From positions 62,001-126,000 of the forward strand of contig CBFFRP010000314.1 of NCBI GenBank assembly GCA_965644295.1: DNA of 64,000 bases. The letters are read 5' to 3'. The number at the start of each line of letters is the position of its first letter. Positions within the stretch are counted from its first letter, which is position 1. The notes beneath the pieces are model-generated. The model ran no database searches. It worked only from the letters and a program-made list of their open reading frames with translations, and was not told the origin of the DNA. The position numbers were made by a program, and so were the translations under genes. Positions 47,901 through 61,200 of this stretch are shown here, piece after piece. This DNA comes from Paraphysomonas bandaiensis. Lineage: Eukaryota; Chrysophyceae.

Positions 47901-50470
47901 GACAAGAACTGAACCTGATGTGTGACCAACACACGTGTCTTTTCTCCCAATTCGCCACAAACAGCATTTTGAAATAAAGTGTTTCCCACTTTCGGGTCAA
48001 CTGCACTCAATGGATCATCTAAGAGACATATGTCCGAATCCGAATACACAGCACGAGCTAAACCAACCCTGCAGATATAATACAAGTCATACTTTAATGA
48101 GATTTAGACAATGTCTTTCTGCCGCTACACTGGCAAGTAATTCTAAACTACGATTGCACTGTACCCAATTTACCTAGCTCGCTGGCCTCCAGACAGATTT
48201 ACTCCTTTGTCTCCGATAACAGTCTCATCACCGGCAGATAGAAGTTGTAAATCAGATAACAAGTCGCACGACCGAAGTGCCTTCATATACTTCTCCTCAT
48301 CATAAGGTTTTCCGAAAAGAATATTGCTTTTCAACTGCGAAACATCACACTATTAATGAAAAGTAACAAGGTAGCATGTATACATGATATATGGTGAATT
48401 ACACTGAAACTATGGATTCAATGGTTAAAGAGGCAACTATCGATAGCCACAGTACCGTTGTGCTCATTATCCACGGCTCTTGTGTGCAAAATGCCAAGGA
48501 CCCATGGCGTTCTACCCTGCTAGACTCACGTATAGGTTCAAGTTCACCTAAATATTGATTCGTTATTGCAATGATGTATGCGGGGGACAAATTCTACCAA
48601 GAAGGGCCATCAACAGCGAAGTTTTAGCCGAACCAACTGGTCCGACAACTACTATTAATTCCCCTTTACGGACTTCCAAACTGACATTCTTTAACACTAA
48701 ATTTCGGGAAACAGCAATTTCTCCCTCAGAGTCAGCCTTGGCAGGGGGTGTAGACGATTCCCATGTGGCAGAAAAGTTCCTCAGTGCAATCACTACCCTA
48801 TCGTCGTCAGGAGAGAACTCATTGATGCATACAGCTGCCATTTCAAGTCCCCTCTCGTGACTTTCTACTATATTACGCTTGTCGACTCTATCCATTTCAT
48901 CAAGTAGTAGTAAAGCCTGAGTACGCTTGATAGCTACATAGCATTGAGATGCGAAAACCACTATATGATACGATGTGAGTTTCAATGGACAGTCAACTTG
49001 CAAAACACACCACACCTGCAAGCGGGAAAAACTGTATTGGCACAAAAGAAAAGCCGTTAGAACAATAAAATAAACAGTCAACGACTTCACCTTCACTAGA
49101 GTGAACTGCACAATGCCGTAGTACGTTAGCACTATACAAAGAAAACGAATGTTATAAAAATTTTGAGCAACTGAAATATACCTGTAAAAACAGTGCGCGG
49201 TTTCAAAGTGCCGCCAGTCTGACTGAAGGTTATGAACGTGATCGCTCCAACCACAACAGGAGCTGCAAAGAACATGGCCTACATAAATACACAACGTTAC
49301 GGTTATACACACATCGGTTGAAATAGTTAATATATAGTTATGTAGTACATGCTGTCACCTCATTGAGCCCTTTGATATTATTAATACGTAGCAGCAGCTT
49401 CATCTCTTCTAACCTCACTGAACCAACGAGAGCCTTAAATGCCCACTCCCAACCGTTAATTTTCATCAGTCGGGCGCCTCCAAGAGCCTGAGACACCAGC
49501 TTAATGCGCTCATCTGTGCGCTTTCCTAAGGCGCCTCGGAGGTGAGTGAGATTTCGTGAGAGTCCCATTTGAAGTGGAATTAAAAGAACAATAGCAGCAA
49601 ACCCGGCAATAAAAGGCAGTCCAATCTAAATTTATATCAGTTCTATCACACAACATATCAATAATAAAGCTAAGTCTACAGAGATGCCAACTGTGCAACT
49701 ACGTCTATGAAAACCATAAACTCGAATTCACTCACCTCGTATATACCCACGATCAATATTACAATCGCTTCAATAATAGGCTCGTATAAGAAGTGTACAA
49801 ATATCCCACCCTGCTGAAAAGCCTCCACGTCTTGGCTTGATAGATTTACTACGTGACTGGACTCAATATGGGAGAGTGATCTCAAGCTTAGCTTGATAGC
49901 TTTGTCGTATATAAGCGTCGTGACAGCAATTCTTAATTGCATTCCCATTCTCCACCCATAGAAAAAGTACTGATGGTGCATCAACCCAACAAGTGCACCA
50001 GTTATAGTAATCAGAGCACTGATGACGTACCCATTGTTAAAAGCTTGAGTTCCAGAACTTCCCCCTGTGAGAATTATATCCACAAAGTATCCCAGAAGAA
50101 TAGCTTGGAATATCTTTACTCCAGATTCCAGAATAAGAATAATGCCAGTCCAAAAATATTTCGGGGCGAATGCCCTAAAGAGTGCATTCAATAGCGAGGG
50201 GCGCTTTCGGGAGAGCTCCTTATTCCATTCGTCAGACACAAGTTTGTTTAAATTGATACTCTCGTCGTCGACAGTGATAGCAGGCAAGTCTTCCTGTGAG
50301 AGGTTCTTACTGACTCCATCTGTATATAATCAGGAGCAATAGATGGGTATATAACGATAAAACCAAACCTTTAATGAGCTGTGTCGGCCACAAGAAGAAC
50401 AATCTGCTGATAACTCCTGCGGTCTCGTAGGGGTTTCTCAGCTGCTTTGAGCTGTCATAGTCACCACTCA
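44918..50470 (-). CDS. ABCC (MRP-type) full ABC transporter
   Basis: A multi-exon minus gene, starting at ATG 50470 and ending near 44918. Its start, NPYETAGVISRLFFLWPTQ then LSQEDLP, is the usual ABCC entry. TMD1 covers about 50287-49130. NBD1 has Walker A GPVGSAKTSL, Q-loop FCTQEPWIM, canonical LSGGQRAR, and Walker B CLLDDPLSAVD. An acidic linker (about 47330-47860) joins TMD2 (about 47330-46100). NBD2 has Walker A GRTGAGKST split by an intron, IPQVPFLFSGTI, signature FSVGERQLLCLARA, Walker B RILIMDEATA, and the H-loop VAH. It is likely to export organic anions or conjugates across a membrane; the substrate cannot be told. Odd points: NBD1 Walker A has Ala for the usual Gly before Lys, and NBD2 has SVGER in place of SVGQR. 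No TMD0 is present. Exon edges within TMD1/TMD2 are approximate. Confidence 0.88.
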
Positions 50471-50909
50471 TGCTTACTATATTGCAGAAGACAGTACTAC
50501 AAACGGGATATCGTCAATTCACCTCTCCTCGCTGTTCACCCTCAGAGCGGATGGGGCTCTTCTTCGAATCATGATCTGCACGGCGGGACGACTCTGCGTG
50601 TGTTTCATATACAGAAGTGCATTGCTATCGTACTGTGGCCACCAGTTTCGGTCACATATTCGTATGTTTGATTTGATTGGTGGATTTATCTGTCCCACAT
50701 AGAGTACAGGAATAGAATACAGAATACAGTTTGGAATACAAGAGTTGGAACAGTGCCCATCTCTGCAGGATGAGCGTGTGATGGGGCATGATGCATGGGG
50801 TTGTTGCCTGCCGCTGCACTCAACTGCACAGTGGTCACGAACAGGGCAGATAATCATCACATTACATTGCAATCTAATATCAGAACGAAAATCTGAATCG
50901 GAGTAAGAA

Positions 50910-51608
50910 ATGTCTGATTGGCTTAGAAATGGCGAATTGAGCGTTAGTTCATTCAATTTATCGGTAGAGAGTACGTGTGCTGTCCTTGCACTATATACCA
51001 TACTGGTTTTCGGTGTGGCTCGATTGACCAACTATACGAGCTCCGATAAGCAGACACTCCAGGCAGGTGAAACCACAGCATTGAGTTGGTACAATTCTCT
51101 GTGTAGGGATGTGCCATCCACATACATTTTGGACGTCGAAGAGTGGAAAAACATCAATGATTACAGAGGGAGAAACGGCTGGAAAGGAAATGACTTTATG
51201 CATGCACCCAATTCTCCAGTTCGAATATATGATTACATCATGTATCGCCCTGGAACCAACGAAGACAGAAGTGATGTTGCTATTGTCTCAGCAGTCCACT
51301 TTACTGAAAACGCAGAAAGTCACAAGGGATTATGCCACGGAGGAACTATGTGTGCAGTTATGGATGATGCTATTGGTTGGTGCGGCTTTTGTGAGTCTGG
51401 TGAATGTATCCCATGGAGTGGCTACACTGTACAAGTTAACACGAAACTGATGAAAGCGATTCCCCTGGAATCGTGTTTGAAATTAGAAGCTTGGATTGAC
51501 AAGCGTGAAGGAAGTAGGAAAATTCACGTCAATGCTAGAATCTATGATGCTGTTACTGGCATTGAGCATGCCCGTGCTGAAGGGTTGTTTTTAAAATCAA
51601 CAAAATGA
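50910..51608 (+). CDS. Hotdog-fold thioesterase (THEM4/PaaI-like)
   Basis: 232 residues, single exon. A hydrophobic segment near the N-terminus (STCAVLALYTILVFGVARL, about 22-40) may be a membrane anchor or targeting sequence. The C-terminal 4HBT domain carries the signature ESHKGLCHGGTMCAVMDDAIGW, with HGG and the following Asp in the usual active-site helix. It then has VQVNTKLMKAIPLES and the closing strands KIHVNARIYDAVTG and ARAEGLFLK. Such enzymes hydrolyse acyl-CoA thioesters; THEM4/THEM5 act on long-chain acyl-CoAs. The 439-bp spacer from the divergent ABCC start (50471-50909) is its promoter region. Confidence 0.82.
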   Translation: MSDWLRNGELSVSSFNLSVESTCAVLALYTILVFGVARLTNYTSSDKQTLQAGETTALSWYNSLCRDVPSTYILDVEEWKNINDYRGRNGWKGNDFMHAPNSPVRIYDYIMYRPGTNEDRSDVAIVSAVHFTENAESHKGLCHGGTMCAVMDDAIGWCGFCESGECIPWSGYTVQVNTKLMKAIPLESCLKLEAWIDKREGSRKIHVNARIYDAVTGIEHARAEGLFLKSTK

Positions 51609-53907
51609 TAGCATCACAGTGTTGTATAAATAATACATGTGCCGAGTTGAAATAATACATATTAGCTACTCACGGCGCCATAATTACTCAGTGTAAGCAT
51701 GGCAAGTATAACGTTGGCGCCTTGTCTGTTAACGTACAGTGTTGTCTTTCAACTTATGTAAAATTGACAAAGAGGTGCTAAATATTCCACAGCATCACAC
51801 CATAACGTTTATACATGCTTTATATATTGCAACATTGTAGTTAGATAGTCACATCACTAGCATTGCAATACTATTGCAATATATTAGTATCATTAATGAG
51901 CTATTAAAAACGTGCCTATATTTTGTTTTTAATACCAGTACTTGAGATCATATGATAACGAAGTCTCGCCCGTCGCCCTAGTTATTGTAAACTGAGAATA
52001 TGAATTTTGGTGTTTACCCCAATTTTGAAGTGACTAGAAAATTACAACAAATCGACTAGGTTGAATAAAAGATCCCTAAAATATGACCAGTACGGAGTAC
52101 GGAGTAGTGAACTGTAAACTGGATAAAGATATTATTAAAACACGTTTAATGAGGAAGAATCAAAATCATTTAAGGCTTTAGACCCTCAACAAAACGTTTC
52201 GTGGTGCTCTGGGGATAATTACTGAGATATTTTTCCGGGAAGCTAATGTGAGATGCATATATACAGTCAGCAGATATTGTTCTCTTGGCGAATAAACAGG
52301 CATCCGGTAATGGGCCCACCTGAAGGGTATCCGGGGTATTCGGTTGCCTGCTGAAGTCAAGCATCCGGGCTGTTGACTTTAAGGGTAGAGAACAAAAGTG
52401 GTTGCACCTTGGTGCTTGGGGTGACGCACAAGTAGCTGTCATAGCGCCAAATAGTAGGATATCAGAGTTATAAGTACTAGTTAGTTAAATTAGTTCTGAC
52501 TCTGAACTAAAACAAATGCTTAACTCTGATATCATACTATTTACTATTTAACGCTACGAAATCAGCGTTGTTGGGTTTTGTAGTATGATGCGATATCAGC
52601 GCAATTATGATGAACATGCTCACCATAAGCTACATGAACGTGTTGTGAAATGTTGATGTTAATAGTTATAATACTTTCTTGAAATTACGTTGTGCTCTAA
52701 AAGCAATGTTAAGGTTAGCTTAAGTGCAAAGTCCAATTCTAACATGTTTCAGGGGAAGTTGTACAAGCGCCAAACCACAAAACACGACATAGAGAAAATT
52801 TTACTTGGATTGTTTTTGGAAATTTAAAATTTAAAAATAAGAAGAATATGTTACGATGAACTATCTAACTCTGGACAAGCAGCAGTTGCTCTCAAATTCA
52901 GGGCGAAGTAAAAGTATATTGAATTGCAATTATTTATTTTTCCTTGCTACAATATGTTGGAATTGGTATGGTTCTCTAAGATAGTACTGTAGAATACGTT
53001 AAATACAATGCGAAAAACAGTAATACGTAGTCAATAGTCAAAGGTGCTATATAGTATAACTGTGAAACTGAAGTATTATATCATGACGATTCAAGATACG
53101 GAAGTTGAGCAGTGGTTGACATGAACGAAATAATTTATCATGTTGTTGACATGTGTTACATGACAATACACACAATTGTGTATACGTGTATACAATTATA
53201 ATAAAGTAATCTATCTAGTTTGACTAACTTAAACTTCTCTTACAACGATCTTAATCATCTGAAAATGGTCAATTGTCAATACAATATACTTATTATTATT
53301 TTAGCCAAATCTGGCCTCACAATATTTGCAATATATTGCTCATGCTTGTGTTTTTGAAAATAGATTTGCTTAATCATAAATTACTCTTCAGAACCACGTA
53401 ACTCATCTATAAATACAATATCGAGCAATTCAATATCTGCAGCGAAGAACGCATATCATGTTTGAGTCAAATTGTTTAAATCCAACGCGATGGTTGATTA
53501 CGTTAAACACAGCCTGTCCAATATATAACGTTTAACAGAACATGGTGTGATAGAGTATACGAAACTATTAATTTTAAACTGTGTCACAAGTACTATTGAC
53601 ATCCGTAAATAACGAATACAGAAAAATACCACAACGTTATGCCGACTACCGAAGAAAAAATTCAACATAGCATTTTCAACACTTCTTTATTGCTCAATTC
53701 TCATGGGCCAGTACACACTATGCAGCATACTTCATGATCGCATATTCCGTGCTATAAACGGATTCGTTTTACAAGCATACCATCGACATGGTCCGCCACA
53801 ATATAATCAATCAAAGTTAAGCATAAGGATGTAACGTAGCAGCATTCATACTGATTGGTATTGTCGTCTATCTTTCTCTTGACTGGAGACAAGTGCAGAC
53901 TAAAGTA
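51609..53907. other. Repeat-rich spacer
   Basis: 2.3 kb between the thioesterase and nuclease genes. At about 51950-52030 it carries an inverted copy of a piece seen at 44146-44200, and at 52170-52560 an inverted copy of the dispersed repeat. From 52600 to 53900 I see only AT-rich sequence with short ORFs and no gene. Confidence 0.55.
52170..52560 (-). repeat. Dispersed repeat family, copy B (inverted)
   Basis: Read on the minus strand it gives aactctgatatcctactatt, the core cttgtgcgtcaccccaagc with accaaggtgcaacc, then gatgcttgacttcagcaggc and ataccccggatacccttcag, in the same order as copy A (31900-32400). The 3' end ttgttgagggt is also shared. A second ctctgatat half-site at about 52520 suggests a nested or partly duplicated 5' module. 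Confidence 0.75.
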
Positions 53908-54354
53908 CTAAAGTCGGTTGTCCTTTTTCCCGCCAAAATATTCATAGCCGAAGCCATTATCTATCATACACTTGTTGATATCGATTTTTCTAAACCACTG
54001 CCAGCGATATAATGTTCCCAGAAATCTTCCATACTTATCGAACCCGTGTATCTTTAACCGCACAGTCTTATGCAGACAGTACTTTACTAAAGCACTCTTG
54101 GCTGCCTCAGCACTCAAAATGACTTCATCTCGATTGACGCAATCACGTGGTGGTCGTAACTCAGGAGAGTCATATCCATAGCACCTCACCTTGATCTTCT
54201 GATACCGCCCATTGATCCGAACCACAGCTGTGCATGTGTCTCCGTCATACACAGACACTACCCTCGCAAGAAACTCACAGTCTTTGAATCCATACTCCGG
54301 GGTATTGTCATCAGTCCTACCTGAGAGTCGATACCGAACCAAGCAAGAGCCCAT
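53908..54354 (-). CDS. Staphylococcal-nuclease-like protein with possible N-myristoylation
   Basis: 148 residues from ATG 54354. The SNase fold is small and complete. Counterparts of the S. aureus catalytic and calcium residues are present: Asp37 and Asp39 (SVYDGDT), Arg57, Asp62 and Glu65 (KVRCYGYDSPE), and Arg110 (FDKYGRFLG). It would hydrolyse DNA or RNA with Ca2+. The N-terminus MGSC fits an N-myristoylation plus palmitoylation site (Gly2, Cys4); the plant CAN nucleases are a precedent for membrane-bound SNase proteins. The frame stays open far upstream only because of the TATG microsatellite (a 434-residue IHTY-repeat extension), so I chose the short start at MGSC. It is divergent from Aquarius. 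Confidence 0.85.
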   Translation of the reverse strand: MGSCLVRYRLSGRTDDNTPEYGFKDCEFLARVVSVYDGDTCTAVVRINGRYQKIKVRCYGYDSPELRPPRDCVNRDEVILSAEAAKSALVKYCLHKTVRLKIHGFDKYGRFLGTLYRWQWFRKIDINKCMIDNGFGYEYFGGKKDNRL

Positions 54355-54390
54355 GACAATATCTATATTGCGAGAGATTGAATATGTACG

Positions 54391-55060
54391 TATGTATGTA
54401 TGTATGTATGTATGTATGTATGTATGTATGTATGTATGTATGTATGTATGTATGTATGTATGTATGTATGTATGTATGTATGTATGTATGTATGTATGTA
54501 TGTATGTATGTATGTATGTATGTATGTATGTATGTATGTATGTATGTATGTATGTATGTATGTATGTATGTATGTATGTATGTATGTATGTATGTATGTA
54601 TGTATGTATGTATGTATGTATGTATGTATGTATGTATGTATGTATGTATGTATGTATGTATGTATGTATGTATGTATGTATGTATGTATGTATGTATGTA
54701 TGTATGTATGTATGTATGTATGTATGTATGTATGTATGTATGTATGTATGTATGTATGTATGTATGTATGTATGTATGTATGTATGTATGTATGTATGTA
54801 TGTATGTATGTATGTATGTATGTATGTATGTATGTATGTATGTATGTATGTATGTATGTATGTATGTATGTATGTATGTATGTATGTATGTATGTATGTA
54901 TGTATGTATGTATGTATGTATGTATGTATGTATGTATGTATGTATGTATGTATGTATGTATGTATGTATGTATGTATGTATGTATGTATGTATGTATGTA
55001 TGTATGTATGTATGTATGTATGTATGTATGTATGTATGTATGTATGTATGTATGTATGTA
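54391..55060. repeat. 670-bp TATG tetranucleotide microsatellite
   Basis: About 167 units of TATG (minus strand CATA) with no interruption I could see. Flanks are gtacg on the left and tatatgtgctgctgg on the right. All six frames are open or nearly so, giving spurious MYVC/CMYV or IHTY repeat ORFs. It fills three quarters of the 891-bp spacer between the divergent nuclease and Aquarius start codons. Confidence 0.97.
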
Positions 55061-55245
55061 TATATGTGCTGCTGGTGAGACATAATTATTTGAAATGTGA
55101 GGTTGAAAATGACTTCTTGGGTGTCCCACAAAGATCCGGGTGTCGCATATCGCACATGGACCAACAATACACACCAGAGCATATTGTAAACATTATTAGC
55201 GAACAAGCACAATAGTAGTACAGCAGTAGAGCCTCATCTTTCATA

Positions 55246-58200
55246 ATGCCACCTAAGAAAGGAAAGAAGGCAGCTGCTAAACCGAAGGTCTCTCCTTCCT
55301 CTGCATCAGAGGAACCCTCCAAGTCGAAGCGTGGCGTGCCGACAATTTCCCAAATACTACAGGATCCCATAACTGAAATCGCTAGCAAATATTGGGCACC
55401 GGGAGGCTCTGTGAGTTGTAGAGAGCAATGTGTTTATGAATGTCTAACATGAGTTTTTTGTCAGGGGGAGGAATACGGTGTGTTTGATGATAGAATTGTA
55501 CAGCATATATACAGAACAGAATTATGTAGTGGCGCCAAGTTTGATCGCCTACAGCTATTGGAATTCAGCTGCTACCTAGAAAATTATTTGTGGAAATATT
55601 TGTCACCCGAAAGTTCATTTGAACATGTATTTAGTGTATTATTGATGATAAACGAGAAATTTCGTGAGGGCGTTGGTGCCTTTGATTCTTTGACGGAATG
55701 TCAGGATAAATTTCAAGACTTTTTGAGTGATGTTGTGAAGTTTTCGATTTTAGAGAAAGAGGCACTGAATGCTGAGCAAAAGACATCCGTAGTGGTTTTT
55801 TTGATCAATTCATTCAAGAGTTTGGAGAATGAAGTGGTTCGACGGGGGATGCTGAAATACGTTTCATTGCCTATTTGGGAGTCGCTTACGGAAGAGAGGT
55901 TACGAGCTGAACTCGATGAACACCCTCAAATTCGTCAACACTGGGAATATTTACAGTCAAAAAAGGACTCAGGAGTGCAGAGTGAATCTGTGGCTAATGC
56001 AGAATCGGATGATGAGAATACAACGCAGGGGAAGCGCAAGAACCGTCGGCGAAGTAAGACGCCAACGAAGAAGGCGAAGACAAGTACCACCCCTCCTGCT
56101 ACGCCATCCATACAGGAAACAAAATATATGGCGACCTGGTTTTCGACCCTTCTTGATCAGTTTATGAATGCTGTAGAAGACTCACGTTGTGCATCATCTG
56201 AAAACCAGACGTACATTGAGCGATTCTGCGAACTGTTGATTGATCTCCTCAGTCAGCTCCCGACAAGGCGGTTTCTCAACACTCTTCTCGATGATCGGCA
56301 TATTATAGTTCGCTGCAAGCGGTCTGTTTTGTACTCTCCATCAGAATGCACATTATTTACTCAGCTGGTCGATTTGCTAGATGCTTTCTCCAATTTTCAA
56401 ATAGAGGACCAGAGCGGGCGTGAACTGAGTGCTCAGGATATGATGGCTGTATGTAACAGCCGTTTGCACACGCTTCAGCAAGTGGCATATATGCACTACA
56501 AGGAAGAGCTGGCGGATTTGATCTTCTCCAGTACTGGAGAACTAGGAAAGGTGACGCATTTGCGAAGAGCACATATTAACGGAATTCTCATCAATTACTC
56601 TTTGACAGGCTGAAAATCTTCAGAAACATTTTAGTTTACTTTCGGAAGAGCAGTTGTTGGATCTTGCCCATCGTTTAGGTAAGTTTTCATATTTCATGTT
56701 TTTTTCGTATTTATTCTGGATTATCTCTTTCATTTTTATGAATAGCGGTTGTAACGTATAATATGTAGGGTACATCACTGCAGCTTCGTCTCCTTCTACT
56801 GACTTTGTAATGGATGTGCTGCTGTTCAAACTCTCTTATAGAAAGAGTCAGCTGGAGCTGTTGAGTCAAACCTCATTATATCCAACGGAGAAACTTCTCT
56901 GGGATCCGAATTCTGTTCCACTAGGGAAACACTACAATGGACAACAAGTGTTGGCTCTCCCGAAATTGAACTTACAATTCTTAACAATGCATGACTATTT
57001 TTTGAGGAATTTCAATTTATTTCGCTTGGAGAGTGCGTATGAAATCCGGTGAGAGTACAACCATTCCCATGGTATTGTCTGAACTTTAAATGTGTGATAT
57101 TTTATTTCAGGCAAGACATTGTTGATTCTGTTAAGCGGATAGCTCCGAGGCAATCCCTTAGTGGTTCGGTGTCATTTGGGGGTTGGGCGAGAATGGCCCT
57201 CCCTATTATTTCAGTAAATATAGAAGAGGTCATGACAAGTGCCTGCTCCGCCTTTTGTGTTGCGACCTTACCATTGACTGCAGGTTACCAAGCCTAACTT
57301 AGGCGAGGTCGTCCCCGGTCGGGTGTCTTGTTCTGTGGAAATCGATATATCTCGATATCAAGGCGATATTAGAGACGAGTGGGAAGCACTGAGGGAGCAT
57401 GATGGTACGACGTGAATATCTCCGTAAGTTTGTGGTCACAGTTTTTCGCGTGCAGTTGTTTTTCTACTTTGTATTAAGAACCCTGCTATGGAAGCCGGTA
57501 ATGTGGCTAAGTTCGAAAAGTAAGTTATGACATATCACTATATAATGCGTCTGACAAAATCCAGTGAGCGGAAGGACCTTGCGAAGGGACAGAAACCCAA
57601 GGGTCAACGAGACTTTCAATGGTCAGAAGACGACTTAGATTTTCCGTCTACATACGGTTCGTGCACTGTTCATTAGGCTATATATTCTTTCATGGGCTAT
57701 AATGTTGAAACTATTATTCCTGACATTCTATTGAATTTGTGGTGACAAGTACACCATTCCTTAGGCTGTGTGTGATTATTGTAAATGTTTCTACATAGAG
57801 TTTCGTAATTTCTGTCATTTAGGAATTCAGTATGTCCGAGCCGGTGAAATTTTTGAATATAGAGATGAGGATGATGTTGTACTGAACGATTTCACCAGGT
57901 AATGCAATGTTAATTTGTATTGCTACTTGAAGTGAAAGGTTATATTAGGCCGGATGAGCGAAAGACTGGACGCATTGGTGGTAAGAGAAGATTGCGGCTT
58001 CGTTTGGATCCTGCACAGTATTACGAGGATGTAAAGGTCAGTACTAATACATTGCACTTTGGTTGTCAGATGTTATATGTCTTGTCGCGTGACTATAGTT
58101 TTAAAGAATTGTGTTACAGTCTGGTGTTGAGTGCTACGAAACTTTAAATCTGTTAATTCGTCGAAAGCCTAAAGAGAACAACTTCAAAGCAGTGTTGGAA

Positions 58201-61200
58201 ACGATTCGTGATCTGATGAACACTGCAGCTGTAGGCCGGGCGATCCCGGCTTGGTTGCACGACGTCTTTCTTGGTTATGGGAGACCTGATGCTGCACACT
58301 ACAGGTAAGGCAAAACATTGTGGTGTTATGTAGATGCTTATGTTGATCTCCATGATTGTACTTATGATTAGTCTTTTCATAGCATTTTTGCATTTGTGAT
58401 TGACAAATACCCTATAATGAGAGTTCAAAAGAATTATTTTGAGTCTAATACTGAACTCAATGCTATGACTAATTCTTGTGCTCATGCAGGTATTATTCTC
58501 GTTCTTAAAAAAGTTTTGGAGTTGATGAGTCCGATGATGTTGTTAATGATTAGTCTTTACAGACCTATTGTGATTGACACGTACCCTAAACATGAGGACT
58601 GTATACATTATATACTGCTCTATTCTTGGATGAAGGAGTTATCTAATATTTTAATAGGAATATGCCCACCAAATGTACCAGCAGACAGTTGGACTTGACC
58701 AGTACTACAGAGTCATGTCAGGATTCCGATGCTGTCGAGGAGATGGATTATACCGATACATTCCTTAGTTACTCTCACCTCTTGGAGTCTTTTCCTGACG
58801 CAGACGTCTCACTCTGCAACGAGGATGGAGTATCACTTCCTGTGGACAATGGTGACCCCTCCACACACCCACTTCCACCATTCAAACTACGCATTACTCG
58901 TGGGGAGGGCAAGGATGCAAAGGATGTTATCCAAGTTTTCTCCTATCGTCCAGTGAACATGGGACCCTTTCCGCAAGACAAAAGGCCCTGTAATTCTATC
59001 AGGTACTATTCTCATAGTTTAAAACACTCGCATATTTGTAGGGTGATATAGTAGTACTGTAAGTTGGCGATGATGATAGTTTTGAATTCCTTCACTGAAA
59101 TGGATTTGACAGTCCAATATCATGTGGAATATTTGCACGTTAGTCTGAGTCAACTTCACATACTGATCCACATCTAAATATACGCTGTTAACATGCTGTG
59201 AATGTACTATTGACTGTGAAGATAGAACATGAATTCCTTCTCTGAGATGGATATGACAGTCCAAATTTCATGCGGAATATTTGCACGTTAGTCTGAGTCA
59301 ATTGTACTCCCCTATTGTTATGTAGTATATGCGTGACTGTGAAGATAAGTACAATTTATACTAAAGTGGACTGTATGGTCCTCATTATGCAGAAACTTGC
59401 ACGTTAGTCTGAGTCACGTCTGTGTTTTCAAGAAAAATGTTATTTCTATTCTATAAACACCACTAATATGGCAAATAAAATGATTGTAATGAATGTGTTG
59501 TGGCAGGTATACTTCTGTTCAAGTGGAAGCTCTGCGATCTGGTATGAATCAAGGCCTTACAATGGTAGTTGGTCCTCCTGGAACGGGTAAAACAGACGTT
59601 GCGGTACAAATTATATGCAATCTCTATCACAACTACCCTACTCAGAAGATTTTGTTGGTGGCGCACAGCAATACTGCCCTGAACGATTTGTTTGAAAAGA
59701 TTATGATGGTAAGATTTTGTTGTCATAATTTAATGATAGAATGATGGGCGACATTGTCTGGTGATGACTATCATATCAGAAGCCAATCCTCTGATCCGAG
59801 TGATGAATACTGATATCCCATTGTCTGATGGACTTCGCACGTTATAATTATTGCATGCATTGGTGTGATATGAACTGTAGATATGAGGTGCGAAATGCTG
59901 ACCTATATTTCGTGTTACAGCGTGACGTGGACCCACGTCATCTCCTTCGACTTGGTAGTGGTGAAAAGGACTTGTTGCAGGAGGGTCGAGGAAAGGATGC
60001 TTTCGGTTCAGAGGACCAATTCAGCAAACAGGGAAGAGTCAACTGGAGTCTCGCTCGTAGGCAACAGCTCTTACAGCAAGTAAGTTGCATGCCCAAATCT
60101 ATCCTTTATTATTGTGACAGTATCATTTTGACTTGTTTTTGTAGGTACAATACTTGGCTGTGAGTCTTGGAGTTGCTGGCGATGTCGGATACACCTGTGA
60201 AACAGCAGAGTACTTCAATCTAGAGCATATCGTAGCAAGGATTGAGAAATTTCAACTCGATGTTGAAGCCATGAAGGGCGACGAGAATGAGGTTGATGTA
60301 CAATCTGTTTTTCCATTCACTTCATACTTCTCCTCTGCTCCACAACCTCTTTTTAAGGGTACGTAGATACAAACTAGAAAATTAATGTACTTATTCTGCA
60401 CTCAGGAGACTATGACCAAGATGTTGAGATTGCCGCTGGATGCTTTCGTCATATAAAGAATCTTTTTGCTGAACTGGCGGATTATAGGTAGATACTTTGA
60501 ATTGCGTCCTTGGCGTTGTTGACATTTTTGTACAGAGCATTTGAGTTGCTTCGAACCCAAGGGCACCGGGCTGATTACTTACTTACTAAGCAGGTATACA
60601 TAATATCCAGAGTTCTTAGAACACATATTTTGTATTTTCTCTATCATCTAGATTTGGTAACAAAATATTTTTTCTCTGATGTATTCCTTATATGTATGAG
60701 AATGACATACACAGCGCAATGACGATAAGTTTATTTCTGACACCTCTTGTTTGAGATCCTTCTGTGAAACACTCAAAAATGAGTGTGAATCAGTCGGGTC
60801 GTTGAACGCAACTTTTTCCTGAGCGCGCGTTGCAGTGATATTATGTGCTGTATGTCATGTTGATTTTGTGTCCGATGGTGACCATAATATCAGAAGCCAA
60901 TCCTCTGAACCGATTGATGAATACTGATATCCCAATGTCTGAAGGACCACACTCTCTTTTCTGACAAAATATTTTTTCTTCGATGTATTCCTTCTTGCGA
61001 TATATATATGAGAATGACATACACAGCGCAATGACGATAAGTTTATTTCTGACACCTCTTGTTTGAGGTCCTTCTGTGAAACACTCAAAAATGAGTGTGA
61101 ATCAGTCGGGTCGTTGAACGCAACTTTTTCCTGAGCGCGTGTTGCAATGATATTATGTGCTGTATGTCATGTTGATTTTGTGTCCGATGATGACCATAAT

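Noticed and set aside
54212-55215. Long MYVC/CMYV and IHTY repeat ORFs on both strands
   Set aside because: They are translations of the TATG microsatellite; any frame is open by composition and no splice or family evidence supports a protein.
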